55,008 nt of DNA. It comes from Pontibacter aydingkolensis (GTDB taxonomy: Bacteria > Bacteroidota > Bacteroidia > Cytophagales > Hymenobacteraceae). The notes beneath the pieces are model-generated. The model was not told where the DNA came from and ran no database searches. It worked only from the letters and a program-made list of their open reading frames with translations. The translations under genes and the position numbers were made by a program. The number at the start of each line of letters is the position of its first letter. The first letter of the stretch is position 1. The DNA lies in contig NZ_JAHYXK010000020.1 in the NCBI RefSeq assembly GCF_019443125.1, positions 1-55,008 of the forward strand, read 5' to 3'. Shown one piece after another: positions 16,346-25,612 of the stretch.

Positions 16346-19159
16346 ATGCCTAAAGACACCTCCATAAAATCTGTTCTGATCATAGGCTCCGGCCCTATCG
16401 TTATTGGTCAGGCTTGCGAATTCGATTACTCCGGCTCCCAGGCCGCCCGTTCTTTAAGAGAAGAGGGAATAGAGGTTATACTTATCAACTCCAATCCGGC
16501 TACTATCATGACGGACCCGGTAACGGCAGACCATGTGTACCTGAAGCCGCTGGAGAAAAAGTATATCATTGAGATCTTAGAGAAACATAAGATCGATGCG
16601 GTATTGCCAACCATGGGCGGACAAACAGCTCTGAATCTGGCCATCGACTGCGATAAAGCCGGCATCTGGAAAAAGTATGACGTGCGCATTATCGGGGTTG
16701 ATATTAAAGCTATTGAGACCACCGAAGACCGGGAGCAATTCCGACTGAAAATGATCGAGCTCGGGGTGAACGTTTGTAAAGGAGAAACAGCCACTTCGTT
16801 CCTGCAGGGTAAAGAGATAGCCCAGGAAATAGGTTTTCCGCTGGTGATTCGCCCTTCGTTTACTCTTGGTGGTACGGGGGGCGGTTTTGTTAATACCCCT
16901 GATGAATTCGATGCGGCCCTTACGCGTGGTCTGCATGCCTCGCCAACCCACGAGGTACTGGTAGAGCAAAGTATACTTGGCTGGAAAGAGTACGAACTGG
17001 AACTACTGCGCGACAACCTGGGCAACGTGATCATTATCTGCTCTATCGAGAACTTCGACCCGATGGGCGTACATACCGGCGACTCGATAACAGTTGCTCC
17101 GGCTATGACCTTGCCAGACACGGTATACCAGCAAATGCGCGACCTGGCCATCAAAATGATGAACGGCATCGGGCAGTTTGCAGGCGGCTGTAACGTGCAG
17201 TTTTCTGTTAACCCTGACGACGACATGATCATTGCCATTGAGATCAACCCGCGTGTATCGCGCTCATCGGCACTTGCTTCTAAGGCAACTGGTTATCCAA
17301 TCGCGAAAATCGCGGCTAAACTGGCCATTGGCTATAACCTTGATGAGCTGAAAAATGCCATCACCAAAACAACATCAGCCTACTTTGAGCCTGCGCTGGA
17401 TTATGTGATCGTAAAAATACCGCGCTGGAACTTCGATAAATTCCCGGGTGTAAACCGTACACTTGGCCTGCAGATGAAATCGGTAGGTGAGGTAATGGGC
17501 ATTGGCCGTACCTTTCAGGAGGCGCTTCAGAAAGCCTGCCAGAGTTTAGAGATAAAACGCAATGGTATCGGTGCCGACGGTAAGGAAAAAACTGACTACA
17601 ATTACCTGATCGATAGTCTGAAAAATCCTAGCTGGAACAGGCTGTTCAGTATAAAAGATGCCATGCGCATCGGTATCCCTACCAGCACTATTCAGAATCT
17701 TACTAAGATCGACCCATGGTTCCTGGCTCAGATAGAAGAGCTGGATATGATGGAGAAAGAAATAGAGAAGTATAACCTGGCTACGTTGCCTGCAGAACTG
17801 CTGCGCGAGGCAAAGGTGAAAGGCTACGCCGACCGGCAAATAGCGCACCTGCTGCGCTGCCGTGAAAGCGAAGTGTTTAACGTGCGCCAGGAGCTTGGTA
17901 TTAAGCGTGTGTACAAAATGGTGGATACATGTGCGGCCGAGTTTGAGGCAAAAACGCCATACTTTTACAGCACCTACGAAGGCGAGAACGAAAGTATAGT
18001 TTCTGACAAAAAGAAGGTAGTAGTGCTTGGCTCTGGCCCGAATAGAATTGGCCAAGGCATCGAGTTCGATTACAGCTGCGTGCACGGCGTACTGGCTGCC
18101 AAAGAGTGCGGCTACGAAACCATCATGATCAACTGTAACCCTGAAACGGTAAGTACAGACTTTGACATTTCGGATAAGTTATACTTCGAACCGGTATTCT
18201 GGGAGCATATCTACGAGATCATACTGCATGAAAAGCCTGAAGGTGTAATAGTGCAGCTGGGTGGCCAAACTGCCCTGAAGCTGGCTGAGAAGCTGGACCG
18301 CTATGGCATTAAAGTAATGGGCACCAGCTACCAGGCACTCGACCTTGCCGAAGACCGTGGTTCTTTCTCGTCACTGCTGCGCGACCTGGGCATTCCTTAT
18401 CCTCCGTTTGCCGTTATCGAAACTGCTGAAGAGGCGCTGGAGCTAAGCAAAGAACTGAAGTTCCCACTGCTGGTGCGCCCAAGTTATGTACTGGGCGGCC
18501 AGAACATGAAGATCGTGATCAACAATAAAGAACTGGAGGCTCACGTAATCGACTTGTTAAAAGACCACCCAGGTAATAAAGTTCTTTTAGATCACTTCCT
18601 GGATAATGCCATAGAAGCCGAGGCCGATGCCATTTGCGACGGTGAGGATGTGTACATCTGCGGAATTATGGAGCACATTGAGCCAGCTGGTATCCACTCC
18701 GGCGACTCTTATGCGGTACTTCCTCCATTTGACCTGAGCGAAAACGTGATGCGCCAGATCGAGGAGCATACCAAGAAGATCGCTGTTGCCCTGAACACAG
18801 TAGGTGTGATCAATATTCAGTTCGCTATCAAGGACGAGGTGGTATACATTATTGAGGCTAACCCGCGCGCATCGCGTACGTTCCCGTTCATTGCTAAGGC
18901 ATACTGTGAGCCGTACATCAATTACGCTACTAAAATTATGCTGGGCCATGCCAAAGTGAAGGACTTTAACTTTAACCCGTACAAAAACGGCTACGCGATT
19001 AAGGTACCAGTCTTCTCATACAACAAGTTCCCGGAAGTGAACAAGGAGCTAGGTCCGGAGATGAAATCTACCGGCGAGGCCATCTACTTTATTGACGACC
19101 TGCAGGATGATTACTTCATTAAAGTATACTCCGAAAGGAATTTATACTTGAGTAAGTAA
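16346..19159 (+). CDS. carB: carbamoyl-phosphate synthase large subunit, lacking the allosteric domain
   Basis: The large subunit makes carbamoyl phosphate from bicarbonate, glutamine-derived ammonia and two ATP, for arginine and pyrimidine synthesis. Both homologous synthetase halves are present. The first starts with VLIIGSGPIVIGQACEFDYS near residue 10, and the second with VVVLGSGPNRIGQGIEFDYS near 556. Each has an ATP-grasp domain ending EINPRVSRSSA or EANPRASRTFP. The protein ends at 937 aa, soon after the second half, so the ~135-residue MGS-like regulatory domain of the E. coli enzyme (1073 aa) is absent. The small subunit gene carA is not adjacent. A consensus promoter precedes it and a terminator follows. 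Confidence 0.96.
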   Translation: MPKDTSIKSVLIIGSGPIVIGQACEFDYSGSQAARSLREEGIEVILINSNPATIMTDPVTADHVYLKPLEKKYIIEILEKHKIDAVLPTMGGQTALNLAIDCDKAGIWKKYDVRIIGVDIKAIETTEDREQFRLKMIELGVNVCKGETATSFLQGKEIAQEIGFPLVIRPSFTLGGTGGGFVNTPDEFDAALTRGLHASPTHEVLVEQSILGWKEYELELLRDNLGNVIIICSIENFDPMGVHTGDSITVAPAMTLPDTVYQQMRDLAIKMMNGIGQFAGGCNVQFSVNPDDDMIIAIEINPRVSRSSALASKATGYPIAKIAAKLAIGYNLDELKNAITKTTSAYFEPALDYVIVKIPRWNFDKFPGVNRTLGLQMKSVGEVMGIGRTFQEALQKACQSLEIKRNGIGADGKEKTDYNYLIDSLKNPSWNRLFSIKDAMRIGIPTSTIQNLTKIDPWFLAQIEELDMMEKEIEKYNLATLPAELLREAKVKGYADRQIAHLLRCRESEVFNVRQELGIKRVYKMVDTCAAEFEAKTPYFYSTYEGENESIVSDKKKVVVLGSGPNRIGQGIEFDYSCVHGVLAAKECGYETIMINCNPETVSTDFDISDKLYFEPVFWEHIYEIILHEKPEGVIVQLGGQTALKLAEKLDRYGIKVMGTSYQALDLAEDRGSFSSLLRDLGIPYPPFAVIETAEEALELSKELKFPLLVRPSYVLGGQNMKIVINNKELEAHVIDLLKDHPGNKVLLDHFLDNAIEAEADAICDGEDVYICGIMEHIEPAGIHSGDSYAVLPPFDLSENVMRQIEEHTKKIAVALNTVGVINIQFAIKDEVVYIIEANPRASRTFPFIAKAYCEPYINYATKIMLGHAKVKDFNFNPYKNGYAIKVPVFSYNKFPEVNKELGPEMKSTGEAIYFIDDLQDDYFIKVYSERNLYLSK

Positions 19160-19208
19160 GCTTTCCAGTCCCTCCTGAAAGTAGAAGGGTAAAGTATATT
19201 GTTGTAAA

Positions 19209-19245
19209 AAAGCCCTCCTCTGAAAAACAGAGGAGGGCTTTTTTT
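19209..19245 (+). terminator. rho-independent terminator of carB
   Basis: A perfect 12 bp stem, AGCCCTCCTCTG (19211-19222) and CAGAGGAGGGCT (19228-19239), with a 5 nt loop and a T-run. A-run and T-run flank it on both sides. Confidence 0.92.
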
Positions 19246-19371
19246 GTGATTTAAAGTTGAAGGGTAATATTACAGCAAAGTATGGCCGGATAATTGAGTA
19301 GCATCTGAAAGTCGGTAAGTTCGTTTATTCGTAGTGTTAGTTTATAAAACTTTTGCGTTAAGATTATAGAT

Positions 19372-20292
19372 ATGAGAGGAAGTATACTTTGGAAGGGCAA
19401 GGCTGTTTGTAGCTTTCTGCTCTTATTAGTTTTGGCTGCCAGTTGTACGGCGCCACGTTCCGTTATTAATTCTGGTAAGGTAACTGCGCCAGGCAAGTTT
19501 AAAGCCGGTGTAAACTTTGGAGGTAACATAGCCACCGAGCCCATCGGGCAATTAGATGATATAGCCAAAGCTACGGTAGATGCTATCTCCAAGAAAGACT
19601 CTGTTTACTACGACGGTGAGATAGAGACAGCCACCAAAGCACTTCTGGCTTATGCCCTCGATCCGGTTGGCCCTACCTTTGACTTTTATATTCGATACGG
19701 CGTCGTACCTCGCTTAGACGTAGGTTATAAGTATGCCTCAGGTGTGCATGTTTTTGATACGCAGTACCAGTTCATGGGTCCAACGGGCACACCCGAAAAC
19801 CCTGGTGTAGGCGACTGGTATGGAAGTGTAGGTTTACAGTATGCCGGCCAAAGCTCTGACTGGATAGATAACCTGTTCCTGGACAAGCTACAGCCGGTGC
19901 TGCAGTTCACTGCTAAACGAAAAGACATAACCGTGCCTATTATCTTCAGTAAATCTTTTGGCCCTGAAGAGGAAAAAGGAAGTATAGCTTTTGGTGCTGT
20001 ATATAACCACACATTTATTAAGTATGGATTTGAACCAGGTAGGCTGTTCGAGAGAGCAGGTGCTGAGGTAGACAGGGTGAGCTCGATAATGGAGGAAAAC
20101 AGCTTCGGGTCTTACGGCTTGTTCGCCAATGCCAGGATAGGCTTCAAGTATGTGTATCTCGTGCCTGCTATTACTATTTACTATCAGGATTACGGCAGCT
20201 ATAAGTTGCTTAAAAATACCACCCACAGCTTCTCGGGTATGACCTTTATTCCGTCGCTGGGTATACAGGCCAGTTTTGGAAGGGGCAGGTAA
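19372..20292 (+). CDS. outer-membrane lipoprotein of unknown function
   Basis: A 306 aa precursor with a long hydrophobic signal (about 11-24) and lipobox AASC, cysteine 25. The mature part alternates aromatic-rich strands and glycine turns (RLDVGYKYASGVHVFDTQYQ, GAVYNHTFIKYGFEPG, GFKYVYLVPAITIYYQDYGS) and ends GIQASFGRGR. It looks like a small outer-membrane beta-barrel or barrel-like lipoprotein. No named family is recognised. The gene stands alone between the carB terminator and the repeat/IS region. Confidence 0.72.
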   Translation: MRGSILWKGKAVCSFLLLLVLAASCTAPRSVINSGKVTAPGKFKAGVNFGGNIATEPIGQLDDIAKATVDAISKKDSVYYDGEIETATKALLAYALDPVGPTFDFYIRYGVVPRLDVGYKYASGVHVFDTQYQFMGPTGTPENPGVGDWYGSVGLQYAGQSSDWIDNLFLDKLQPVLQFTAKRKDITVPIIFSKSFGPEEEKGSIAFGAVYNHTFIKYGFEPGRLFERAGAEVDRVSSIMEENSFGSYGLFANARIGFKYVYLVPAITIYYQDYGSYKLLKNTTHSFSGMTFIPSLGIQASFGRGR

Positions 20293-20592
20293 GGTAACTT
20301 AGCTTAATCCTGCTCTAAAAAAGTAGAGATTGTTGTTTCCTGGCGCGGGCACCCTTGACTGCAGCGCCGGACTGCCTCTCTCCCGCTATCTCCTGCAGCG
20401 AGATTTCATCTTCTGGCTGTTCATGAGGCAAGCTTTCAGCTTGTGGAAGTATGGTTTTCTCTTTTACTGTCATCCTGTAAGGATCTTGGTAGAAGGGAGG
20501 TTAAGCAAATGCCATGAAAAGACAACTCTTTATAATAGAACCTTGTCTGTTTCAAGTCAGCTTTTCGCCTCGCTGGCTGGGTCCTACTTTTT

Positions 20593-20718
20593 GTCCCCGA
20601 AACAAGTTCGGGATATTCTACTTGACACAAGGGACCACCCTGCCTGCGGCACCCCTCCTTGAAAAAAGGAGGTGAGTGAAAAAAGTCAAGTGGCACATCC
20701 CGAACTTGATTCGGGGAC
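20593..20718. repeat. nested palindromic intergenic repeat next to the IS4 element
   Basis: Outer arms of about 33 nt (20593-20625 and 20685-20718) are inverted and imperfect. They share the core ATCCCGAACTTG(A/T)TTCGGGGAC. Inside is a second hairpin, CCTCCTT/AAGGAGG (20654-20672). The 468 bp between the lipoprotein gene and the IS shows no credible gene, and a 110-codon open frame across it is not protein-like. The structure suggests a dispersed repeat family, which cannot be confirmed from one copy. Confidence 0.6.
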
Positions 20719-20749
20719 GCTCCAAACTCGCTGAACGTTCTTTATCGAG

Positions 20750-20760
20750 GGCCCCTACCC
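20750..20760. repeat. left target-site duplication of the IS4 element
   Basis: GGCCCCTACCC lies directly before the left inverted repeat and recurs at 22247-22257 directly after the right one. An 11 bp duplication is within the range of IS4-family elements. Confidence 0.85.
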
Positions 20761-22246
20761 CATAGCCGTCAGGCTAAGAGGGATTTGCTATCAATTTAGG
20801 TATTTTTTGTTTCCTTATTAGGATTTGAGTAGTAGAAACTCTTTTACCTATTCTTTTCCGCTATGATACCATTTCCTCTAAGCCGTCTAAAGTCAAGCCG
20901 TGTTCTGGCTACCTTCAGTAATTATTTTGATGCTACTGCTCTGGATAAAAGAGCCAGAGCTACCGGTTTGATTCAGCGGTCCGGTAAACTTGGAGCGTTA
21001 GATTTTCTGCAGCTCTGCCTGCTCTGTGCTCACAGCGCCTGCTCTAAAAGCCTTACCCAGCTTTGTGCCTCGTTGCAGGAAAAGGTAGGAGTGTGTTTAA
21101 GCAAGCAGTCACTCGATGCGCGTTTCTCTGCCGCCGCAGTTGCTTTTCTCAAAGCCTGCGTTGCCGATTTGCTGACCTTGCAGCCGGGCTGGAGAAGAAG
21201 TACGCTTACCGGTAAGGCCTCTGCATTCAGCAGGGTGCGCCTGGGCGACAGCACCGTCATTACGCTGCCCGAGCAACTTGCCGCGCATTACAGAGGCTCA
21301 GGAGGCTCGGCCTCTGCTTCGGCTGCGAAGCTTTTTCATGAATATGACTGCCAGTGCGGAGCACTGCTCTCCCTGCAGCTGGCAGAAGGGGTAAAGGCTG
21401 ATCAAAGCTTTAACAGCGCCACAGGCATAGAAGCCGGCGAGCTGGTCATTCGGGACCTGGGCTTCTACCAGATGGATTTTCTCTGTAAGGTGCATCAGGC
21501 AAAAGCCTTCTTCATCTCCCGCCTGCGCAGCGGCACCTGCCTTTTTCAACAGGGGCAGCAGGTGTGCTTTCAGCAACTCATCAAGGGCTTCCCGCCCCAG
21601 CTGCAACTCTGGGAGGTGCAGGCAAGCATTGGCGGGAAAGCCTCAGAGCGGGAAACCCTAGGCCAGGTAAGGCTGGTCATAGAGCGTGTGCCCCAACAGG
21701 TGTATGAGCAGCGGGTCAGGCGACTGCACCAGACCGCCCGCCGCAAAGGGCGGCAGGTTTCCCAGGAGCAGCTCCTGTGGCACGCCTACCAGATTTATAT
21801 TACCAATGCGGCTGTGGAAAATCTGCCTGCCGCCCAGCTCCGGCACTACTACGGCCTGCGCTGGCAGATAGAGCTTGTTTTCAAAACCTGGAAGTCGGTA
21901 TGGAAGATAGCCCAGCTAAAGCCCATGCAGGTGCACCGGCTTGAATGTATGCTGCCAGGGACACTGCTGCTGGTGCTTTTGGCTATGCCCTTGCTGTATT
22001 TGTTAAAGATATACCTGTGGCAAAAACAACAAAGGGAAGTAAGTGAATGGAAAGCAATGGTATGGCTCACAGAGCATGTGGAAGCATTTGTAAATAGCAT
22101 TCTGCTGCAGAAACACTACAGTTCTGCAAGGCAATTTTTCAATTACCTGACCAGGGACGGACTAAAAGAGAGGCGCAAGAAAAACGGTAACTACACACAT
22201 AATATACCCTTTTCTATAGTGTTTGCGCCTTAGCCTGACGGCTATG
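20761..22246 (+). mobile_element. complete IS4-family insertion sequence, 1486 bp
   Basis: Perfect 18 bp terminal inverted repeats, CATAGCCGTCAGGCTAAG (20761-20778) and its complement (22229-22246), bound a single transposase gene. An 11 bp direct repeat of the target flanks both ends. The transposase stop codon lies inside the right inverted repeat. The AGTATA word common in the rest of the window does not occur in it, which fits an outside origin. All parts are intact, so it may be active. Confidence 0.93.
20863..22233 (+). CDS. IS4-family DDE transposase
   Basis: A 456 aa transposase. Visible DDE-fold features are the first aspartate in VRLGDSTVITLP (about 130), the second in VIRDLGFYQMDFL (about 204), and the IS4 signature Y-x2-R-x3-E-x6-K in YYGLRWQIELVFKTWKS (about 329-344), which carries the catalytic glutamate. 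The N-terminal third is helical and probably binds the ends. It is full length, without frameshift, and closes at a TAG inside the right inverted repeat. Base composition and word use differ from the flanking genes. Confidence 0.93.
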   Translation: MIPFPLSRLKSSRVLATFSNYFDATALDKRARATGLIQRSGKLGALDFLQLCLLCAHSACSKSLTQLCASLQEKVGVCLSKQSLDARFSAAAVAFLKACVADLLTLQPGWRRSTLTGKASAFSRVRLGDSTVITLPEQLAAHYRGSGGSASASAAKLFHEYDCQCGALLSLQLAEGVKADQSFNSATGIEAGELVIRDLGFYQMDFLCKVHQAKAFFISRLRSGTCLFQQGQQVCFQQLIKGFPPQLQLWEVQASIGGKASERETLGQVRLVIERVPQQVYEQRVRRLHQTARRKGRQVSQEQLLWHAYQIYITNAAVENLPAAQLRHYYGLRWQIELVFKTWKSVWKIAQLKPMQVHRLECMLPGTLLLVLLAMPLLYLLKIYLWQKQQREVSEWKAMVWLTEHVEAFVNSILLQKHYSSARQFFNYLTRDGLKERRKKNGNYTHNIPFSIVFAP

Positions 22247-22257
22247 GGCCCCTACCC
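22247..22257. repeat. right target-site duplication of the IS4 element
   Basis: GGCCCCTACCC repeats the 11 bases found at 20750-20760. Confidence 0.85.
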
Positions 22258-22368
22258 CCAACAGTGGACCGTCATTAGTGCACCTGGCAAAAGCCCTCGT
22301 TTAATAGCAAGAGTTTTATTTATACTTTATTTCAAATTGCAACAGCCGCTAACTAAGAAGTGTCCGTC

Positions 22369-22533
22369 TCAGTCTTTACGTTGAGCGCCTTCTAGGTTTC
22401 CGGTGACGAGCGCAAGCGAGGCATTGCGACGTAGGAGCAAAGGAAAGATAGACAGCGCGATACGCAAAGACGGGGCCTCCCGGCCTTGAGGGCACCAAAG
22501 TATAAAATGAAACAAGACGTAAATAAGACTGAG
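22369..22533. repeat. nested inverted repeat between the IS4 element and DUF4834
   Basis: The 520 bp after the IS holds no convincing gene. Two nested inverted repeats are visible. The outer one pairs CTCAGTCTTTACGTTG (22369-22384) with CAAGACGTAAATAAGACTGAG (22513-22533). The inner one pairs GTCTTTACGTTGAGCGC (22372-22388) with GCGCGATACGCAAAGAC (22455-22471). A 91-codon minus-strand open frame crosses it but looks spurious. It is probably a dispersed palindromic repeat. Confidence 0.5.
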
Positions 22534-22767
22534 GGTAAGAGCTAGCTCGATAGAATAGCAGAGAGTATAAGTAAAATCAACGAAAGTATAAGTCCCGTTT
22601 ACAAACAACGCTGGAACTAAGCCAAACATCCAAGCATTAAACAAGTATACTTCTTATCTTTGCAGTATCACGCCAAAACGTCATAAACAAAAGTTTTGGC
22701 AAGAGGTTTGTATAACTAGGTTAGGTACTGTTTTTGCAGTATACTCGTTAAGCAAGAAAGCATTAGC

Positions 22768-23058
22768 ATGATCAAATTCATATTCGTTACCCTACTTATT
22801 ATTTTCTTTATCCGCTTAGTAGCGCCTTTTCTTTTCAGGTTCCTGATCGGATTGTTTTTGAAAAAGAGCCTTCGCAACGGCACGTTCTTTTACTCCAATA
22901 TGAAGCAACAGCAGCAGGCTTACCAGGACTTCCACAGAAATAACAGCCAAGACAAAGGCAGAACAAAAGACGGTGTTAAAATCGACTACGTGCCGGATCA
23001 GAAAGACCGTAAGGATTTCGAGGGCGGGCAGTACGTGGATTATGAAGAAGTAAAATAA
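22768..23058 (+). CDS. DUF4834-family small membrane protein
   Basis: A 96 aa protein with one or two N-terminal hydrophobic segments (about 2-32, FIFVTLLIIFFIRLVAPFLF), then a polar tail with glutamine-rich and charged parts (MKQQQQAYQDFHRNN, GVKIDYVPDQKDRKDFEGG). The organisation and the ending ...KDFEGGQYVDYEEVK match DUF4834, a Bacteroidota-specific family of unknown function. It is followed after 40 bp by the YfhO gene and may be co-transcribed with it. Confidence 0.82.
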   Translation: MIKFIFVTLLIIFFIRLVAPFLFRFLIGLFLKKSLRNGTFFYSNMKQQQQAYQDFHRNNSQDKGRTKDGVKIDYVPDQKDRKDFEGGQYVDYEEVK

Positions 23059-23098
23059 AACTGCTATCTTTCAACTCCTGTTTAGGATTTTGAAAGAT

Positions 23099-25540
23099 AT
23101 GATAACACCCTTCAACTTCAGGCGTGATGTGCTTCCGCACATCATTGCTGTAGCAGTATTTTTACTATTAACGGCGGTATACTTTGCGCCGGTGCTCTTC
23201 GAAGACAAAGGCCTCTCGCAGCACGACATCCTGCAGTTTAAAGGCGGCGCCAAAGAGATACAGGATTACCGCGAGGCAACCGGCGAAGAAGCCCTCTGGA
23301 CAAACTCCATGTTCAGCGGCATGCCGTCTTACCTTATTAACACCCGCTATCCCGGCGATTGGTCCGGCGTCATACACTCCATATTTACTTTTGATATGCC
23401 TGCTTTGGCCGGTAATATCTTTATCACACTATTCTGTGCTTACATTTTATTTGTAGCCATGGGCATGAGTTCGTGGCTGGCTATCATAGGGGCCATTGCC
23501 GTTTCCTTTACTTCTTACAACATAATCATACTGGAGGCAGGGCACAACACCAAATCGCTTACCATTGCCTATATCCCAATGGTGCTGGCTGGGCTGATTG
23601 TAACGCTGCGTCGTAACCTGTGGCTGGGCGCGGCCTTGTTTGCACTTGGCCTTACGCTTAACCTGCACTTCAACCATCTGCAGATGACATACTACATGCT
23701 GCTGTTGGTGATAATTTTCGGTATAGTAGAGATCATCTTCGCGGTGAAGAATGGTACTATTGCAGAGCTTCTGAAACGTGGAGCTATACTGGCCATTGCC
23801 GCTATACTTGCCGTAGGTGTAAATTTTGGAAGACTTTATACTACAGCTGAGTACAGCCAACACAGCATCAGGGGTAAGTCGGAGTTAACGCAGCCAAACA
23901 GCGGAGAGAATGTTGGCAGCGGCCTGGACAGGGAATATGCCTTTAACTGGAGCTACGGCGTAAGCGAAACCATGACCTTACTTATACCGGACTTTTACGG
24001 CGGTAGCAGCAGCTCTTCACTGGATACAGATTCTGATACTTATAATGCCTTACTAAAGCTGGGTGCACCCCCTGTGCAGGCCGAGCAAATCGTAAAACAA
24101 GGCTTACCGATGTACTGGGGACCACAGCCCATGACAAGCGGACCGGTTTATGTTGGTGCCATTGTGATATTCCTGTTCGTACTGGGCCTGTTTATCGTAG
24201 ACCGTCGCTGGACCAGCTGGCTGGTGGCAGGTACCATACTTTCCATTGTGCTGGCCTGGGGTAAGAACTTTGAGGCGTTTAACTATTTCATGTTCGATTA
24301 CTTCCCGCTTTACAACAAGTTCAGGGCAGTATCGTCGGCGTTGGTCATTGCACAGATCACGATTCCGTTTTTAGGTATACTGGCGCTGTGGAGGCTGTTT
24401 AAAGACTATGGCCAGATTAAAGATCTTGATAAAAAGCTGTTGATTTCCGGAGGTATAACCGGAGGTATTTGCTTGCTGGTGTGGCTGTTTGCAGGCTCTG
24501 CCAGCTTTGTTTCGCCAGTAGACCAGCAATTGATGCAGGCGCAGTTCCCAATTGATGCCATCCGTGCTGACCGTGAAGGTATGATGCGTTCTGATGCGCT
24601 GCGCTCTTTGGTGTTTATACTTCTGGCAGCTGGCTTGTTGTATTTCTTCGTGAAGAACAAGCTATCGGCTACAATAGCTATGGCCGGAGTTGGCATACTT
24701 ATACTTGCTGATTTGTGGATGGTGGACAAGCGTTACCTGAACAACGACGATTTTCAGCGCCAGGTGGTAGCTAATTATTTCCAGCCAACCCAGGCCGACC
24801 AGATGATCCTTCAGGACAAAGACCTGAGTTATCGTGTTATTAATCTGCCAAATCCGTTTAACGATGCCCGCACTTCCTACTTCCATAAGTCGATTGGCGG
24901 GTACCACGGTGCCAAGCTGCGCCGTTACCAGGATATAATTGACAGACACATTTCACAGAACAACCTGGAAGTATACCGCATGCTAAATACCCGTTATGCC
25001 ATTACCGGCGACCAGCAACAGCCGGTGCAGCGTGTGCCGGGTGCGCTGGGCAATGCCTGGTTTGTTGAGGAAGTAAAGCCCGTGCAATCTCCGGATGCAG
25101 AATTGGAAGCACTAACTGGTTTTGATGCCGGTACAACAGCTGTGGTAGACGTAAACAAATTCCCTGTAAAGCAGCAGAAGTTCTCTGCCGATAATGCCAA
25201 TATTGAGCTGGTGGCTTATGACCCGAATAACCTGAAGTATGAGTACCAGGCAGCGCAGGAAGGTTTAGTTGTTTTCTCGGAAGTATACTATGCTGATGGC
25301 TGGCAAGCTTATCTGGATGGTGAGCCAGTTGATCACATCCGTGCAAACTATATTCTGCGTGCCATGCAGGTACCAGCCGGTAAACACACCATCGAGTTTA
25401 AGTTTGCTCCTAAAGCATATTCTCTGGGCAATACCATCTCACTGGTTTCTTCTATCATACTTATTATAGTGGTGCTTGGTGCCATTGCATACGGTGTGAA
25501 GAAGAAGCAACGGGAAGAAGAAATGGTTTCGAAAGCGTAA
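23099..25540 (+). CDS. YfhO-family multi-pass membrane protein
   Basis: An 813 aa integral membrane protein. The ATG at 23099 is preferred over the upstream in-frame TTG (23090). Some 12-13 hydrophobic segments are visible, with long periplasmic loops. The N-terminal part carries GLSQHDILQFKGGAKEIQDY and EALWTNSMFSGMPSYLI, and the C-terminal part a soluble beta-rich domain with VVFSEVYYADGWQAYLDGEP before a last membrane helix. This matches YfhO/DUF6044-like proteins, GT-C-fold relatives, one of which in Gram-positives glycosylates lipoteichoic acid. The substrate in Bacteroidota is not known. Confidence 0.88.
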   Translation: MITPFNFRRDVLPHIIAVAVFLLLTAVYFAPVLFEDKGLSQHDILQFKGGAKEIQDYREATGEEALWTNSMFSGMPSYLINTRYPGDWSGVIHSIFTFDMPALAGNIFITLFCAYILFVAMGMSSWLAIIGAIAVSFTSYNIIILEAGHNTKSLTIAYIPMVLAGLIVTLRRNLWLGAALFALGLTLNLHFNHLQMTYYMLLLVIIFGIVEIIFAVKNGTIAELLKRGAILAIAAILAVGVNFGRLYTTAEYSQHSIRGKSELTQPNSGENVGSGLDREYAFNWSYGVSETMTLLIPDFYGGSSSSSLDTDSDTYNALLKLGAPPVQAEQIVKQGLPMYWGPQPMTSGPVYVGAIVIFLFVLGLFIVDRRWTSWLVAGTILSIVLAWGKNFEAFNYFMFDYFPLYNKFRAVSSALVIAQITIPFLGILALWRLFKDYGQIKDLDKKLLISGGITGGICLLVWLFAGSASFVSPVDQQLMQAQFPIDAIRADREGMMRSDALRSLVFILLAAGLLYFFVKNKLSATIAMAGVGILILADLWMVDKRYLNNDDFQRQVVANYFQPTQADQMILQDKDLSYRVINLPNPFNDARTSYFHKSIGGYHGAKLRRYQDIIDRHISQNNLEVYRMLNTRYAITGDQQQPVQRVPGALGNAWFVEEVKPVQSPDAELEALTGFDAGTTAVVDVNKFPVKQQKFSADNANIELVAYDPNNLKYEYQAAQEGLVVFSEVYYADGWQAYLDGEPVDHIRANYILRAMQVPAGKHTIEFKFAPKAYSLGNTISLVSSIILIIVVLGAIAYGVKKKQREEEMVSKA

Positions 25541-25567
25541 TCAAGACAAGAACTAAAATATAAACAG

Positions 25568-25597
25568 AGCCTCAGCCAATGCTGGGGCTTCTTTTTG
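25568..25597 (+). terminator. rho-independent terminator after YfhO
   Basis: AGCCTCAGC (25568-25576) pairs with GCTGGGGCT (25581-25589), with one T-G pair and a 4 nt loop, followed by TCTTTTT. Confidence 0.75.
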
Positions 25598-25612
25598 TAG
25601 TATTAGAGCAGT

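Noticed and set aside
20330..20662. 110-codon plus-strand ORF before the IS4 element
   Set aside because: It crosses a palindromic repeat and its translation is not protein-like, with no plausible start context.
22369..22644. 91-codon minus-strand ORF after the IS4 element
   Set aside because: It runs through the nested inverted repeat, and its C-terminal part looks like translated repeat DNA.
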